64,000 nt of DNA from Tretioscincus oriximinensis (GCA_022410635.1 JAJVDF010000017.1:3570358-3634357), one strand, 5' to 3'; positions 10,431 through 21,962 are shown, numbered from the stretch's first letter. Notes: generated from the sequence alone by a model not told the origin. Translations and numbers: made by a program.

Positions 10431-12439
10431 GTTTTCAAAAGGTCCAATAATTTAGCTTGGATAGAAAAACAGTGGCCACTGGGTCCTCCAAAGATATATT
10501 CCCTGTTATCCATAGAGATGCGGCTTGGGCAAGAAAGGCTACCCAAAACTGTATGAATTAAGTGTTGCCATTTTTTCAGTATAATTGCCTCAACCACTCC
10601 CTTAAGTAAAAATTTACATTTTATTTCCTAACAAAGATTTATGTAAGATTTATTGGAAAGATTAAATTTGGAGTGAATAAATAATAAAATAAATTCTTTC
10701 TTGGGTGCTCTGTAAATTCCATCAAATCACAGCTTGAGTGGATAAAAGTAAGATTAGATAAAGGCTTTAGTAATAAATGATTGCAGATTGTAAACAAACT
10801 ATTAAGGATCAGAATGTTCTCTGATATGAGTTAGACAAANTGAGAGATAGATTGCTCTTAAGAGGATTCTATATTTTTTTAACTGGCAGAATGCATTAGT
10901 TTAGTACAGATCACAATGTTACAACTCCTTTTCCTCATCATTTTATTAAATAAATGTAATAGACAGAAGAGCAGAATATTATGTAAAATACAGTTAACAT
11001 ACCAATCTCATTGTTGAGTTCCTTCAAAACTTTATTTTCGGACAGCTCTACAACATATATATTTATGGATATTTTCCTAAATATCTATGCCAGTATTTTT
11101 TAAAAACCGTATTTCTGAATATATATTAAAGTCTGACTAGGCTAACATATGATTGACATGATATGTTAAGTTCTCTATATTTTAGATGTTTTAGAAACAC
11201 ATTTTTTCATAAAATAAAATTTTGTTTAATTTTAATTCATTATTTTAATCTGTAATTTGCCCCTTTTTCTTATTACAGCCATATGTGGTATTAAATGTTC
11301 TAAGATTTCTTTAAATGTTCATTACCTTTCTATTTTCATGAACAAAGTAATGAAAAGTCACTGCTAGTATTTAACACTATTTTAATTTGCCTATTTAAAA
11401 TATTGGTAGTTTTTGATCTGGTTATTTTTATTCCACAAACAATAATTCTTAAGCCAATAGCTTAATTCTAAATCAATGTTTTTTTTACTGCCCATTAAAA
11501 TTTCCAATAATTTTAGCTATGTGAAATATCTCACATGAGTATTTCCAAATCTCATTTCTCTACGTGATGCATTCATATCAAATATGATATTTTTCAGCTT
11601 ATCTTTTTCAGTATCTTTTCCTAATATTTGACTGCAACAATAATGTTTTAATTAGTATTGAAATTGATAGAATAAGTGTACAAGTTTAGGTAAAGGCAGT
11701 ACTTTTAAACACATAATTCCTTGTTAAATATTGAAAATCACCACCACCACCACCACCAATTACTTCACATCTTTTATTATTTAGTCCACTGGAAAATTGG
11801 CATCATAACATTTATTTAATTCTTAGTTAAACTTATTTTATTTGTTTAGAATGCCTACTTAAATTAGTATATTTTCATAATTCTCCCTAAACTTGAAGTA
11901 TTTATATAGATATGAGGGATGGCTAAATGCACAGTCAGAGGTAATTCATGAACAAAAAGAGATATCCAAATCAAAACATCTTATTGGCTCCAATCAAGAC
12001 ATCTTACTACTACAAGCGCATAAACCTACTTTTCAACTATAGATTTCTCCAAACGATGTAGCAATTTTTTCATTCTGTCTATGAAGAATTCTGGCACCCT
12101 GTCCTTGATTCACAATCTTGTGGCATCATTCACTTTATTATTCAAAGTGAAATGAATATGCTTAAAATTCTCTTTACACTTGGGGAAGAAATGAATATTG
12201 TTAAGGGTGCAGAGTGGGTTTGGGTTTCAACTTCCCAAGAGTTTCTGTGCTAGTGTGCAATAGCTAAGAGCTATTCTGTTGCATGATTATTGATTAAATG
12301 GATTGTCAAATACAGCACACACCTCTTCTCCAGTGTTTCATTGCCTCTATGGACCATGCAGAATTCAGTTATCCTAGCTTTCAGGGACTCCATTGTGTTC
12401 ATGTATTTGGAAACCCAGAACACTATCAAGAGAAGCAGG
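10431..12439. other. Long AT-rich unique stretch
   Basis: Strongly AT-rich, with no ORF or repeat family recognised apart from a short CAC repeat at 11739-11759. Nothing here supports an exon. Confidence 0.45.
11739..11759. repeat. (CAC)n microsatellite
   Basis: About six to seven tandem CAC units, uninterrupted. Confidence 0.9.
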
Positions 12440-12690
12440 TTGCATTTTATTTATATTTATTTGTATTGGATCCCACCCTATAGCCGAAGGTCTCAGGGCA
12501 GCCAACCATAGGGTGGCACACATAGCTTTTGTTGCTTTCTCCACAACAGACATCCTGTGTAATAGNTAGGGCTGAGAGAGTTCAAAGAACTGTGATTGGC
12601 CCAAAGTCACCAAGCTGGCTTTTGTGGAGGAGTGGGGAATTGAACTGGGAGACTACTCTAACCACTACACCAAACTGGCTTTTGAATTTC
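12440..12690 (-). mobile_element. tRNA-derived SINE with L2-type tail
   Basis: Read on the minus strand, the head contains AGCCAGTTTGGTGTAGTGG followed by TTAGAGTAG (A-box-like D-arm) and CAGTTCAATTCCCC (B-box-like). A body (CACAGGATGTCTGTTG) and a 3' tail CCCTGAGACCTTCGGCTA ending in AAATAAATATAAATAAA follow. That tail is the same kind found at L2 3' ends here (57070, 59695), which suggests mobilisation by L2. A related copy without the L2 tail is at 21985. Confidence 0.7.
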
Positions 12691-13129
12691 TTGGATTGCA
12701 ACAAATCAAAATACTGGTATTCCATGCTTGCCTTTCTTCAACTGGGTCATAATAATGCACCAACTTTTATTTCTGTCATAATATTGAAAAGGAAGTTTTT
12801 TTTTTTCATTACAATGTTTCAGAATTTATTGCAATATTCTTTTTGCTGTGGTTCATTCTCTTCTGTTGAGTTTGCATGATAATCATTGCAAACAAATTTT
12901 GTGGTAATCAAATTGTTCAGTAATGGGCCCTCCTTTATCATATATGTTTAACTCATCCATCTGTTTTCAACGCTTTCCATCAGTCATTAATGAGGCTGAT
13001 CCCATTCAGTTTACAAAAATCCCAACATAAGTTTAATTGCCATCTACTCACAGTACTTCAATTAACAGTTTCATCACCATTAACAGCTTGCAAACAGTGG
13101 TTAATATAACTAGGATGCAATCACTGTGG
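12691..13129. other. Unassigned sequence
   Basis: AT-rich, with a T-run near 12797-12808. No gene or repeat recognised. Confidence 0.4.
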
Positions 13130-13749
13130 CAGAGTTCTCACGAGGGGAAAAAACAGGGGTGAAAAGCAGTGGAGTAGGAATTCCATCTGCTGTTTTCTCT
13201 CATCTCTACCCCCAGTTTAATGTCCCATCTCCAGCCACATTGGAGGTCTAGTCCAAACCCAAAGGCTGAGATCTAATGTAGCAGGAGATCTAAGGAAATC
13301 TCCTGCCTTCCCCCACATCTTTTTTCCTGTACGGATCAGANCCTCAGCTGCAATCAGCTGATCAGAGAAGTTAAGAGCAGCCAAGAGAAAGAATCCAAAC
13401 TGCTATAGGAAAAAAAGGTGAGAGGAAGGAAGGAGATCTACCCCATGTACCCAGCCTTTGGGGGTTATTCTGCCTTTCCCAGAAAAGCCCCAAGGATGAG
13501 AACTCCAGCTGTTCGGTCCTTGCTCCCATCAGAGTTCACAGATAAAATTGTAACCAGAGTGCACTTAACACAAATCGCATTAATATGCACTTTCAATGGT
13601 TTTCTCAGCAAACTCCCCTCAGAAAATGCATTGATTTGCAGACTGAGCATGGCCAGTGCATTTTCCACTTGGATTATATGGAAAGCACATGTAGGCAGCT
13701 CAAATCCAAATAGCTTTCAGTTCCGTTTTTTCCCCTCATGAGAACTCAG
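13130..13749. mobile_element. Non-autonomous DNA transposon with 25-bp TIRs, hAT-like
   Basis: The left end starts CAGAGTTCTCACGAGGGG (13130). The right end (13725-13749) reads, in reverse complement, CTGAGTTCTCATGAGGGG. The 25-bp inverted repeats match at 23 positions and enclose 620 bp. The interior is richer in GC than the flanks and has no transposase. The CAG-like ends suggest hAT, but no clean 8-bp target-site duplication is visible (CACTGTGG against CCTGTGTG), so the superfamily is open. The ORF at 13418-13741 is fortuitous. Confidence 0.6.
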
Positions 13750-14228
13750 CCTGTGTGTGTTTTTAATATGCTGTCATAGCAAATTCGCTCAACTCTATGG
13801 TAATGGCTACTAAGAAAGAACCAGTGAACATTTTCTAGCCTCACAATAATTTGTGACTATGTGGAACCCTAACTCCTTGAACTCCTTGAAGGTCCAATAT
13901 TTCCTTAGCTGATCTCATTAACAAGACGATCATAAAATCTCTGACATCTCTTCTAGCATTCACTTTTAGCTCTCTACCATGTGTTGAGAAGCTTCTTATA
14001 AGAAAGACCAAAGACTTCAATTGCAGCACCTCATACTTGATTCTATTGTGATTAGGTTATGTATGTTCCAAGCTTGTTCACTTCGATACTATACACCAGA
14101 TTGAATCTTTAATTCCTCATGACATAAGAATCTCCTGGCTAGACTTTACACAACACACACATACATAAAAACCTCTGCCTCTAACCTAGGACTTATGCTC
14201 CCACTTGGCTCAGAAAGTCTAAGTAACT

Positions 14229-15611
14229 GGCCAACCGAAAGATGGTCACTAATATCTAAGGTAAGAGCTTACAAAATGATGATCCTTCCTAGATTCTTAT
14301 ATTTTTTCCAAACAATACCTGGACAAATACCTTTGAATATGTTTAGAGAATGGGAAAGGGAGATAAAGAAATGGGTTCTGCAGGATAGTATAAGAAGAAT
14401 CCCTAAAAGGACTTTCTTTTCTACTCAGGAACAATTAGGTTGGGGAATCCCCTGCTTTCAAACCTATTGGGAGACATTTCAGTTTTGGAAAGCAGTAGAG
14501 TTGGAGCATAGAGGAGAATACAAGGTAGTGAATATGGAATTAAGATTAAATGAAATGGTAAACTTCACGCTTATGAAAGAGAATATACCAAGACAACAAA
14601 CAAATAAATGGTTACCACCACTGACGGCAACTTGGAAAGTATGGCGTCAGATTCAGAGAAAATTTAAAATGGACTGCTATAAAATTGCCTCATTAAAGGT
14701 TATTAATAATAAAGGAGAAGAAAATTTAGCAAAATATATACAGATGTTAAAAAGCAAAGGAATAAGAACTATTCAAGATTTATATGATGGCAGAGGCGTA
14801 CCATGGACGATTGAGAGGTTGAGAGAGATGAGAGAAACACCACTGCAATGGATAACAGAAGCAGCAATATATAACTTTATAAATAAACCACTAATAATAC
14901 AAAAAATGAGAGAGGCACTTTNGGATTATGAAAAATTAATATATAAAAAAACACAAGGAGAAAAATCATTAGTAGGAGTATTATACAGGCTAATAATTAA
15001 AGACAGATATAAGAATTATGACAGTATAAAACAAAGGTGGACACAAGATTTAGATATGACTGATGAAAATTGGGNAGCGTGGAGAAAAGAATTTCTTTTA
15101 ATTAAGTATAACAAATTCAGGGAAGGGGAATTGAAATTAATGACAAAGTGGTATAGGACTCCCAGTCAATTATCACATACGCTCAATATATCACCATTAT
15201 GTTGGCATTGTGGCATAGATATAGGGACCTATTTGCATATGTGGTTTGAATGCAGAGAAGTTAAGAAGTTTTGGGAAGAGATTACAGGGGAACTTACAAA
15301 TATACTCCAGGTAAATATTCCTGTTGTGAAAGAGGTCCTTATAGGAAATAAGAACTTAAGACAGATAGAAAGGGAAAATGAGGATGGAGGACAAAGATAA
15401 ATGGACTCAGGAAGCCTGGTACGATTATATGGCAGAAACTGTACTCTTTGACTTTTTAAGGGAAAGAAGGCTAAAAAGATTGGGAATTTTATCCCATCCA
15501 ACATGGGAGGTAAAGTGGAGGGCCTTCATTTCCCATGTGATATTTCATAAGATGTATTCACCCACGGCATTTATAATATATTGGATTTTGGATTTGAAAA
15601 GATTTACTTAA
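14229..15611 (+). pseudogene. L1 ORF2 C-terminal region, one frameshift
   Basis: Open from the insertion point to 15400, then continuing in another frame from about 15378 to 15611. Features in order: post-RT block MMILPRFLYFFQTIPGQIP; GWGIPCFQTYW; PLQWITEAAIYNF; KWYRTPSQLSHTLNISP; and the Cys-rich motif CWHCG...GTYLHMWFEC near 15200-15260, typical of the L1 ORF2 C-terminus. The second frame carries MAETVLFDFLRERR. RT and endonuclease domains lie upstream of the truncation and are absent. The Met at 14195 precedes the target-site duplication and belongs to flanking DNA, so it is not a true start. One frameshift near 15378-15398 is the main lesion. Confidence 0.9.
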
Positions 15612-15634
15612 GAATTTGTTGGATATCCTCAAGT

Positions 15635-15656
15635 GGGGGGGGGGGGGGGGAGGGGA
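15635..15656 (+). repeat. Poly-G tract in L1 3' UTR
   Basis: Sixteen G, one A, then four G, followed by more purine. A G-rich polypurine tract is a known feature of many L1 3' UTRs and can form a G-quadruplex. Its exact length is doubtful because homopolymers assemble poorly. Confidence 0.75.
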
Positions 15657-15806
15657 GCACTCTTTGGTGTGGTGGTGGTATTTCTTTTTATTGTATGACA
15701 TGCAATGAGTGATGGTTGGTTTCAACATATATATGTGTGTAATTATATAATGTCATACTTATATATACCAATAAAAATTTACTTTAAAAAAAAAGTCTAA
15801 GTAACT

Positions 15807-16962
15807 AAGTATTTCTATTTTTCAGACTGTAATATTTTTCTTACTAAGACACTGTTTACTTCTGACTACCTACCACTGAAGAGTGGTGACTAACTTCCAG
15901 ACACAGTATACAGAGGATGTTAGAAACAAAACCATCTACTTAAAAATGCATCTATTCAAACTACTCAGACAATAATACTTCACACATTATTGCTACATGG
16001 ACAACACTTGGAAACTATTTACAAAGTACTTTGGATTGTTTGCTTTCCATTTTCTAATTATAGGAAATTAGGAAATAGGAAAATGAGTATTTGAAATCTA
16101 ACCAAGGAACATAACAAGATCTCAACCGCCTTTTATATCCAGGGCACTCTCATCGTACAGAACTTTTAACACCAGCCTATTCAAAATGTTCAAGGCCTAA
16201 TTAACAGACTGCCACTAGTTCTGTAGATACTTCCCCAGAAATCAAAATGAAAGGCTCACTGTCACCTTCCATTAATTGATTTGATTTTGGCAGCTTTCTG
16301 ACCAATCTTTAAGAGACAAGATGCAAATGAGGTAGCTTCTCTTAGATCTGTGAAAAGGACATTTAACCTGGGTTATTCAAAACTATTTTTTCTTCTTAAT
16401 ATGACATATGTTCCTAGTTTTCTGCTCTATCACTAAGAATACAGAGAGACAGGACAGAGTGTGCACCAAACAATGTGTTTTTACCAACAGTCATTTGTAC
16501 AAGAATTTGCAAACAATAGAAGCCTTTTGTTGAAACACTGGGATGAAACAGCTTTCCAATGAAACAAAAGTAGTTTTTAAGCTACAGGGAAAAATGAAGT
16601 TACTCAAAACAGTCTCATGTTTCGCATGGGTAGACACTGTGGGCCCCAAGTGATGAAGTTGTAAAACATGACAGATCAAACAAATCTTCTATCTTTCATT
16701 AAATACATTTTGATACTCATCTGTAAGATTATTTTTTCTTCCAATATGAAATGAATGATAGCTGCTTCTGTTCACATTTAACTTGTATCGTTACTAGCCA
16801 CTTACTTAATCAGAAGGGGGGAAAATCAGTAGAACACCAACCTACTAAAGGAAGATTCAAATACTGAGGTATGGGACAACTTGAAGCAGGTTGCTTTATT
16901 TCAAGTTCCTTACTGTAAGTTTTCCCACAACCTTAATATAACACATGTGGCCCATGATCATC
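15807..16962. other. Unassigned sequence
   Basis: No ORF of note and no repeat recognised. Confidence 0.4.
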
Positions 16963-17060
16963 ATTAAGAACATAAGGACGTAAGAGGAGCCATGTCAAAT
17001 CACCCTACAAGTCCAACCAGTCTGGCATCCTATTTCACCTGNGTGTAGCCATACAGAAGA
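16963..17060 (-). mobile_element. CR1 LINE 3' terminal fragment
   Basis: The plus strand shows AAGAACATAAGGACGTAAGA followed by GGAGCC, a TCACC..ACAAGTCCAACCAG block and GGCATCCTATTTCACC. This is the inverted CR1 end as at 6263 and 9768, strongly diverged. Confidence 0.55.
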
Positions 17061-17469
17061 AGTCACCCGCTGTCATATCCCTAAAAAAGCATGTAAAGGG
17101 AAACTTGTCATTTCAAATCTTAAACTGGACTATTCTACTGAANTGATGTGTTCTAACCTAAAGAAAATCCCAGGAGCTTCGTATTAGTGAAAAACATGAC
17201 TGGCAGAATTTTGACTTTGAACAAAATTTTCATCAATGCTAGAACAAATAGTTTGCTTGAATGTCTGCTCAAGGTGCAATTTAAGATATTGATAAACTGT
17301 ATAACTTTATATACATGAATGGGTTGGAATCCAAATGGCTTAAGTGGTGTTTTATTGGAAATCTTCTCCTTCTAGGGAGAGATCATTTTCAGCTGAANAT
17401 CAAACCAGCAATCTTCTGCTTTCTAGACAATTTGATTCATACAGGCATTTAATCTTACTAGAGTTCTTT
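17061..17469. other. Unassigned sequence
   Basis: Nothing recognised. Contains several Ns. Confidence 0.35.
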
Positions 17470-17615
17470 CTGCAAAGGGTGTTATACTAGGATATATCTC
17501 ATCACAGGGACATGCCAATGCAGATTATGATGGGCCCCAAATTGGACTTGCCACAGCCCGCACTGGCATGTGATGGCAGGTCCCTATTGTAGGATATATC
17601 CAAGGATATATCAGA
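17470..17615. mobile_element. Short dispersed element, GTCTGCACTAGCATGC family, copy 1
   Basis: It contains CCCGCACTGGCATGTGATGG and, in the opposite sense, CATGCCAATGCAGATTATGA, with GGATATATC at both ends. The core is shared with 30160-30275, 41135-41252 and 54538-54650. Repetition in four places marks a small repeat family. It may be a non-autonomous DNA element with inverted symmetry. No superfamily can be named. Confidence 0.45.
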
Positions 17616-19025
17616 AAGGACCAAATTTTTAATTTGGCTTAACACCCAAGAAATTTATCACAGAATTCTAGAGGAAGATTTTCATAGTTAAACAAGGGCA
17701 CAGATTTACAGGTTGCAACCATTTTGTTCTTACCTAATTACTATTTCAATAACAGTTATATTTGTAAGAGAAACGTCCTCTTGAGAAAAACATTAGTAAT
17801 GTGGAAAACAATGTTTTCATGTATTTGTTATGTAAGTTTGTAGTAGTATATTATCTAATATATATTCCATACAAATTGTACAAAGAACACGAATGACTAT
17901 GCAACATACTGTACGTACAGCATCACCCTTGGAAACACAATTAACATGATATGTTACCAATTCACTATAAAATCATATCTTTTGCCACTGAAACTCAGCT
18001 ACATTATAATGACTCAGTTTGCTTATAAACAGTATCTTTTTATGTTAAAAAGTCATTCGTTTTTTCAATGCATTAAAAAAACCATTTCAGTGATTCTTCC
18101 AAGTAATGATTTACTATCGAACAGCNAGTTTGAAATTATGTTATCATTGTCTGATAAGAATTTATTGTGATGTGCAAGATAGTTCAAAATGGCACTAGTA
18201 TACTGACAAGCACAATAGCATACAACTTTGCTGTGTGGTAAAGGACTAAGACTTAACCTATGTCATCTCCAGGCAAGGTAAAAGGTTCTCATCTAAAACC
18301 TCAAGACTTGCAATCGGTCAATAAGATCAGACTAATTTAGATAAAAAACACTGTTTTGAGTAAAACATACCGTGGTTTCCTGAAAGCTTACATCAAAGGA
18401 TTCTGTGAGACTGTTGTAGTTGTATATTCTAAAAAATGCTTCTTCCAACAAATACAGCTGCATCTTGAATCCTTTCAAAATGTATATTTATGAACATTCT
18501 CCCTGCAAAGACTGACTAGCAGTTATGAGTCTAGACATTAATAAAATCTGTAGAAAGAATCCCAAGTGTAATATTTATTTGGCAGTACTTAAAGCAAGAA
18601 CAATTCTTCAGGAGCATGTTCTGAAAGCTCAACCATCCTGTTGACCTCATTTTACACAATATGTGTTCAATTGTTCCAGCACTGGAGAAAATCTCGTAAA
18701 TTCTTAATTACACTATTGCTTTTGTTTTTTGCCTTTTCCTACAAAACATTAATACATAGTTCTTAAGAAATTGTTCTTTGAGAAATAGAGATGCAGGTTT
18801 ATTCTAATCTCATAGTATATCAGATTTAATTACGGTATATTCTTTTATTTTTCTAAATTATTGATCAAATGTAGTAGATTTTAAATATGGCTTCTTCTTT
18901 CAGAAACCTTAAAAATAATACAGAGAAACTGTGCTAATAAAACTTCTACCTCACAGCAAGAGGGTAGGGCCAGTTCACTCTTTTATAATGGCAGAAGTAG
19001 GTTACCTAGTCAGAGTCTTGTTTAT
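17616..19025. other. AT-rich unassigned sequence
   Basis: A 74-codon ORF at 17946-18170 shows no domain. No repeats recognised. Confidence 0.4.
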
Positions 19026-19133
19026 ATGAACATAGAAATGCCCCATTAAATTATATCCACAGCCCATCTAATTCAGCAACCTATTCTTACAGTGGTCATC
19101 CATCTGGAATGGAAGCCCGCCAGCAGGATCCAA
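19026..19133 (-). mobile_element. CR1-like 3' end, interrupted by the PLE
   Basis: ATGAACATAGAAATGCCCC, then ACAGCCCATCTAATTCAGCA and ACAGTGGTCATCCATCTGGA, resemble an inverted CR1/L3-type 3' end. The Penelope element landed in it, duplicating CCAGCAGGATCCAA (19120-19133 and 21223-21236). Confidence 0.5.
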
Positions 19134-19175
19134 CAAAGGAACTAGCAGCACTTTGAGACTAACTTGAGAAAAATG

Positions 19176-19217
19176 GTTGGCATAAGCTTTCGTAGACAGG
19201 TCTACTTCTTCAGATGC
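19176..19217 (-). ncRNA. Hammerhead-like motif, U16.1 position changed
   Basis: CTGAAGA (19213-19207), stem II GTAGAC/GTCTAC and GAAA are present. The cleavage-site dinucleotide after the short stem III reads CA instead of TA. Probably weak or inactive. Confidence 0.6.
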
Positions 19218-19241
19218 TGAGGGACTAATGCCAGGGTCAGG

Positions 19242-19249
19242 TATTTATA
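19242..19249 (-). promoter_or_regulatory. TATA box of the PLE terminal unit
   Basis: TATAAATA on the minus strand, 32 nt upstream of the GCATCTGAAG start of the hammerhead unit (19217). The same box and spacing occur in the copy at 33428. Promoter function is inferred from position. Confidence 0.6.
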
Positions 19250-19304
19250 GGGAAATGTGTATGGGAGGAGACAAAGCATATGCAACTGTAGGGAGGTGTT
19301 GAAT

Positions 19305-19372
19305 TGCAGGTAAATAGCAGGAACTAATCTCCTTAAAAAGACAGGTAAATAGCAGGAACTAATCCTCTTATG
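19305..19372. repeat. Short tandem duplication in the PLE tail
   Basis: AGGTAAATAGCAGGAACTAA occurs twice, about 35 bp apart. The copy at 33172 has it once. It sits just before the N gap, so it may be real or an assembly overlap. Confidence 0.7.
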
Positions 19373-19378
19373 TAAAAA

Positions 19379-20223
19379 NNNNNNNNNNNNNNNNNNNNNN
19401 NNNNNNNNNNNNNNNNNNNNNNNNNNNNNNNNNNNNNNNNNNNNNNNNNNNNNNNNNNNNNNNNNNNNNNNNNNNNNNNNNNNNNNNNNNNNNNNNNNNN
19501 NNNNNNNNNNNNNNNNNNNNNNNNNNNNNNNNNNNNNNNNNNNNNNNNNNNNNNNNNNNNNNNNNNNNNNNNNNNNNNNNNNNNNNNNNNNNNNNNNNNN
19601 NNNNNNNNNNNNNNNNNNNNNNNNNNNNNNNNNNNNNNNNNNNNNNNNNNNNNNNNNNNNNNNNNNNNNNNNNNNNNNNNNNNNNNNNNNNNNNNNNNNN
19701 NNNNNNNNNNNNNNNNNNNNNNNNNNNNNNNNNNNNNNNNNNNNNNNNNNNNNNNNNNNNNNNNNNNNNNNNNNNNNNNNNNNNNNNNNNNNNNNNNNNN
19801 NNNNNNNNNNNNNNNNNNNNNNNNNNNNNNNNNNNNNNNNNNNNNNNNNNNNNNNNNNNNNNNNNNNNNNNNNNNNNNNNNNNNNNNNNNNNNNNNNNNN
19901 NNNNNNNNNNNNNNNNNNNNNNNNNNNNNNNNNNNNNNNNNNNNNNNNNNNNNNNNNNNNNNNNNNNNNNNNNNNNNNNNNNNNNNNNNNNNNNNNNNNN
20001 NNNNNNNNNNNNNNNNNNNNNNNNNNNNNNNNNNNNNNNNNNNNNNNNNNNNNNNNNNNNNNNNNNNNNNNNNNNNNNNNNNNNNNNNNNNNNNNNNNNN
20101 NNNNNNNNNNNNNNNNNNNNNNNNNNNNNNNNNNNNNNNNNNNNNNNNNNNNNNNNNNNNNNNNNNNNNNNNNNNNNNNNNNNNNNNNNNNNNNNNNNNN
20201 NNNNNNNNNNNNNNNNNNNNNNN
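19379..20223. other. Assembly gap, 845 N
   Basis: A continuous run of N inside the PLE. The true length and content are unknown. Reading frames drawn across it are meaningless. Confidence 0.99.
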
Positions 20224-21120
20224 GGTACTGTAACCTGAGGAATGCTTGCTGTAGTTCCAGGAGTTTGGTGTCTCTGTCTTCTGGATCTGAGCAGATGCGA
20301 TTATATCTGAGAGCTTGGCTGTAGACAATAGATTTGGTTGTGTGTTCGGGATGGAAACTAGAGGCATGTAAATAGGTGTATCGATCAGTTGGTTTGCGAT
20401 ACAGGGTNGTGCTCAGATTTCCATTGTGCAATTTTATGGTGGTGTCTAGAAAGTGGACTTGCTCTCTAGATTGTTCCAAACTGAGGTTAATAGTAGGGTG
20501 GAAGCTATTGAAATTTTGGTGGAATGTTCTTAGTGATTCCTCCCCGTGAGTCCAGATTATAAAGATGTCATCGATGAATCTTAAGTACAGTAGAGGTTTC
20601 TGAGTGCAGGAGTTGAGGAAGCGTTGTTCTAGGTCCGCCATAAAGATGTTGGCNTATTGGGGTGCCATACGNGTACCCATGGCAGTACCATTAGTTTGGA
20701 GATATACGTTATTGTCAAAAGTCAAATAGTTATGGGTGAGAACAAAGTGGCAGATCTTGGTGGCTAGGCCTGCAGACGTGCTATCTGGAATGGTGTTCTT
20801 GATAGCTTGTATTCCATCTATGTGGGGGATGTTGGTGTATAGGGATTCCACATCCATAGTAGCCAAGATGGTGTCCTCTGGGAGGTTGTGTATGGACTGT
20901 AGTTTCCGTAGGAAGTCAGTCGTATCCCTCACATAGCTAGGAGTATTGATGGCATAGGGTCTGAGTACTTTGTCCATATATCCAGAGGCACCAACTGTAA
21001 GGGTTCCAATGCTGGAGACGATGGGTCTTCCAGGGTTGCCTTGCTTGTGTATTTTGGGTAGTAAATAGAAGGTGCCTGGCCGGGGTTCCTGTGGTGTGTC
21101 CATTTCGTAGACCTGTCTAC
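20224..21120 (-). pseudogene. Penelope-type reverse transcriptase, N-truncated, cut by gap
   Basis: About 290 open codons on the minus strand. PLE RT motifs appear in order: FYLLPKIHK and GRPIVSSIG; LATMDVESLYTNIP (motif A, catalytic Asp); NGTAMG.RMAPQ.ANIFM (motif B); YLRFIDDIFIIW (motif C, catalytic Asp pair); then VHFLDTTIKLHNG and LYRKPTDRYTYLH. This is the Penelope/telomerase-related RT type, which makes cDNA from the element RNA. Two Ns affect single residues and no stop is seen before the gap. The ATG at 21148 lies in the inverted terminal piece, so the natural N-terminus is missing. It is the most intact coding sequence in the window, but only a fragment. Confidence 0.93.
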
Positions 21121-21339
21121 GAAAGCTTATGCCAACCACTTTTCTCAAGTTAGTCTCAAAGTGCTGCTAGCTCCTTTGCTGGACTTTCTGCTAGACTAAC
21201 ACGGCTATTTCTCTGAAATTGACCAGCAGGATCCAAGTTCTCCTAAACTACCCTTCAAGGTGAATAACAGAAAGGCCATCCTTTTTGTTTGCATGATGGC
21301 TTTGCTACCTATGTGCTAAATATTTCTGCCAGGCTGAAA

Positions 21340-21465
21340 GGCAAGCAGGTAGATGGGTTGTCTACATATGTTTTAGTGTTTGTTTTATTGTATATTGTAA
21401 CCTGCACTGAGATCTTCAGANGAAAGGTGAAATACAAATGTAATAAATACACATAAATAAATACT
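21340..21465 (+). mobile_element. L2-like LINE 3' tail
   Basis: TTGTATATTGTAACCTGCAC, then GAGATCTTCAG, then AAATACAAATGTAATAAATA: the usual end of L2-type LINEs, a degraded CTGAGATC block and a short A/T repeat tail. Confidence 0.5.
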
Positions 21466-21887
21466 TGCACTGCAAAGATTCCCCCCACCTCCAATAAAAA
21501 TGTAACTAGTTACCAGAAGCAGAACAACCGTGAGATGTATTGGGTCATTGATTAAACAGTCTTAGTTTTCCCACACATCTTTCTTTCAGAGAGGATCAGT
21601 TATCTGCTCTGAATGTAGCAAGGTTGTTTAATATATGGAAGACAGGCTCCCAATTGAAGCCCATAACTTCCCTTCTGCTCTGAAGGTGCCAGTCTTTGAA
21701 TTAGCACAAGAGAAAAGGTAAAACTACTCAGGATTCAGCAACAGCTTTGAAATTAGTGCTAGTGGTAAGTACAGTAGTTGGTAGAGCACAATGGTTTGAA
21801 TATGCAGTTGACAGCACACAGATCTACATTGTCCCAGTTAAACTAGCAGCCAGGAACAAGTGTTATAGCGCAGCAGAGCTACTGAAA

Positions 21888-21928
21888 CTATCATCATCAT
21901 CATCAACAACAACAACAATAATAACAAC

Positions 21929-21962
<34 letters not shown>

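Larger units (their letters stand above)
14229..15791 (+). mobile_element. L1-clade LINE, 5'-truncated, with target-site duplication
   Basis: A 1.56-kb insertion bounded by the 15-bp duplication AAAGTCTAAGTAACT (14214-14228 and 15792-15806; its first A residues overlap the poly-A). It holds the C-terminal third of ORF2, a short 3' UTR with a G16 run (15635-15650) and a terminal poly-A. The 5' truncation, poly-A and duplication together show target-primed reverse transcription. Clean flanks indicate a fairly recent insertion. It is unrelated in sequence to the L1 relic at 31646. Confidence 0.92.
19134..21222 (-). mobile_element. Penelope-like element (PLE), longest copy
   Basis: Flanked by a perfect 14-bp target-site duplication, CCAGCAGGATCCAA (19120-19133 and 21223-21236). 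In sense (minus) direction: an inverted terminal piece (21222 to about 21108, starting TTTCAGAGAAATAGCC), an RT coding region joined directly to it, the 845-N gap, a 3' non-coding part with a TATA box and hammerhead unit, and the end CCTTTG. The two termini form an inverted repeat of about 75 bp. Inverted terminal arrangements are known in Penelope elements. The PLE GIY-YIG endonuclease, if present, would lie in the gap. The coding region begins inside RT, so the copy is 5'-truncated. Confidence 0.93.

Noticed and set aside
13122..13757. 8-bp target duplication for the 13130-13749 element
   Set aside because: CACTGTGG and CCTGTGTG do not align convincingly.
19202..21148. 648-codon ORF as a single protein
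   Set aside because: 281 of its codons are N. Only 20224-21120 is real RT sequence. The part below 19379 is the PLE 3' non-coding unit and the first codons come from the inverted tail.
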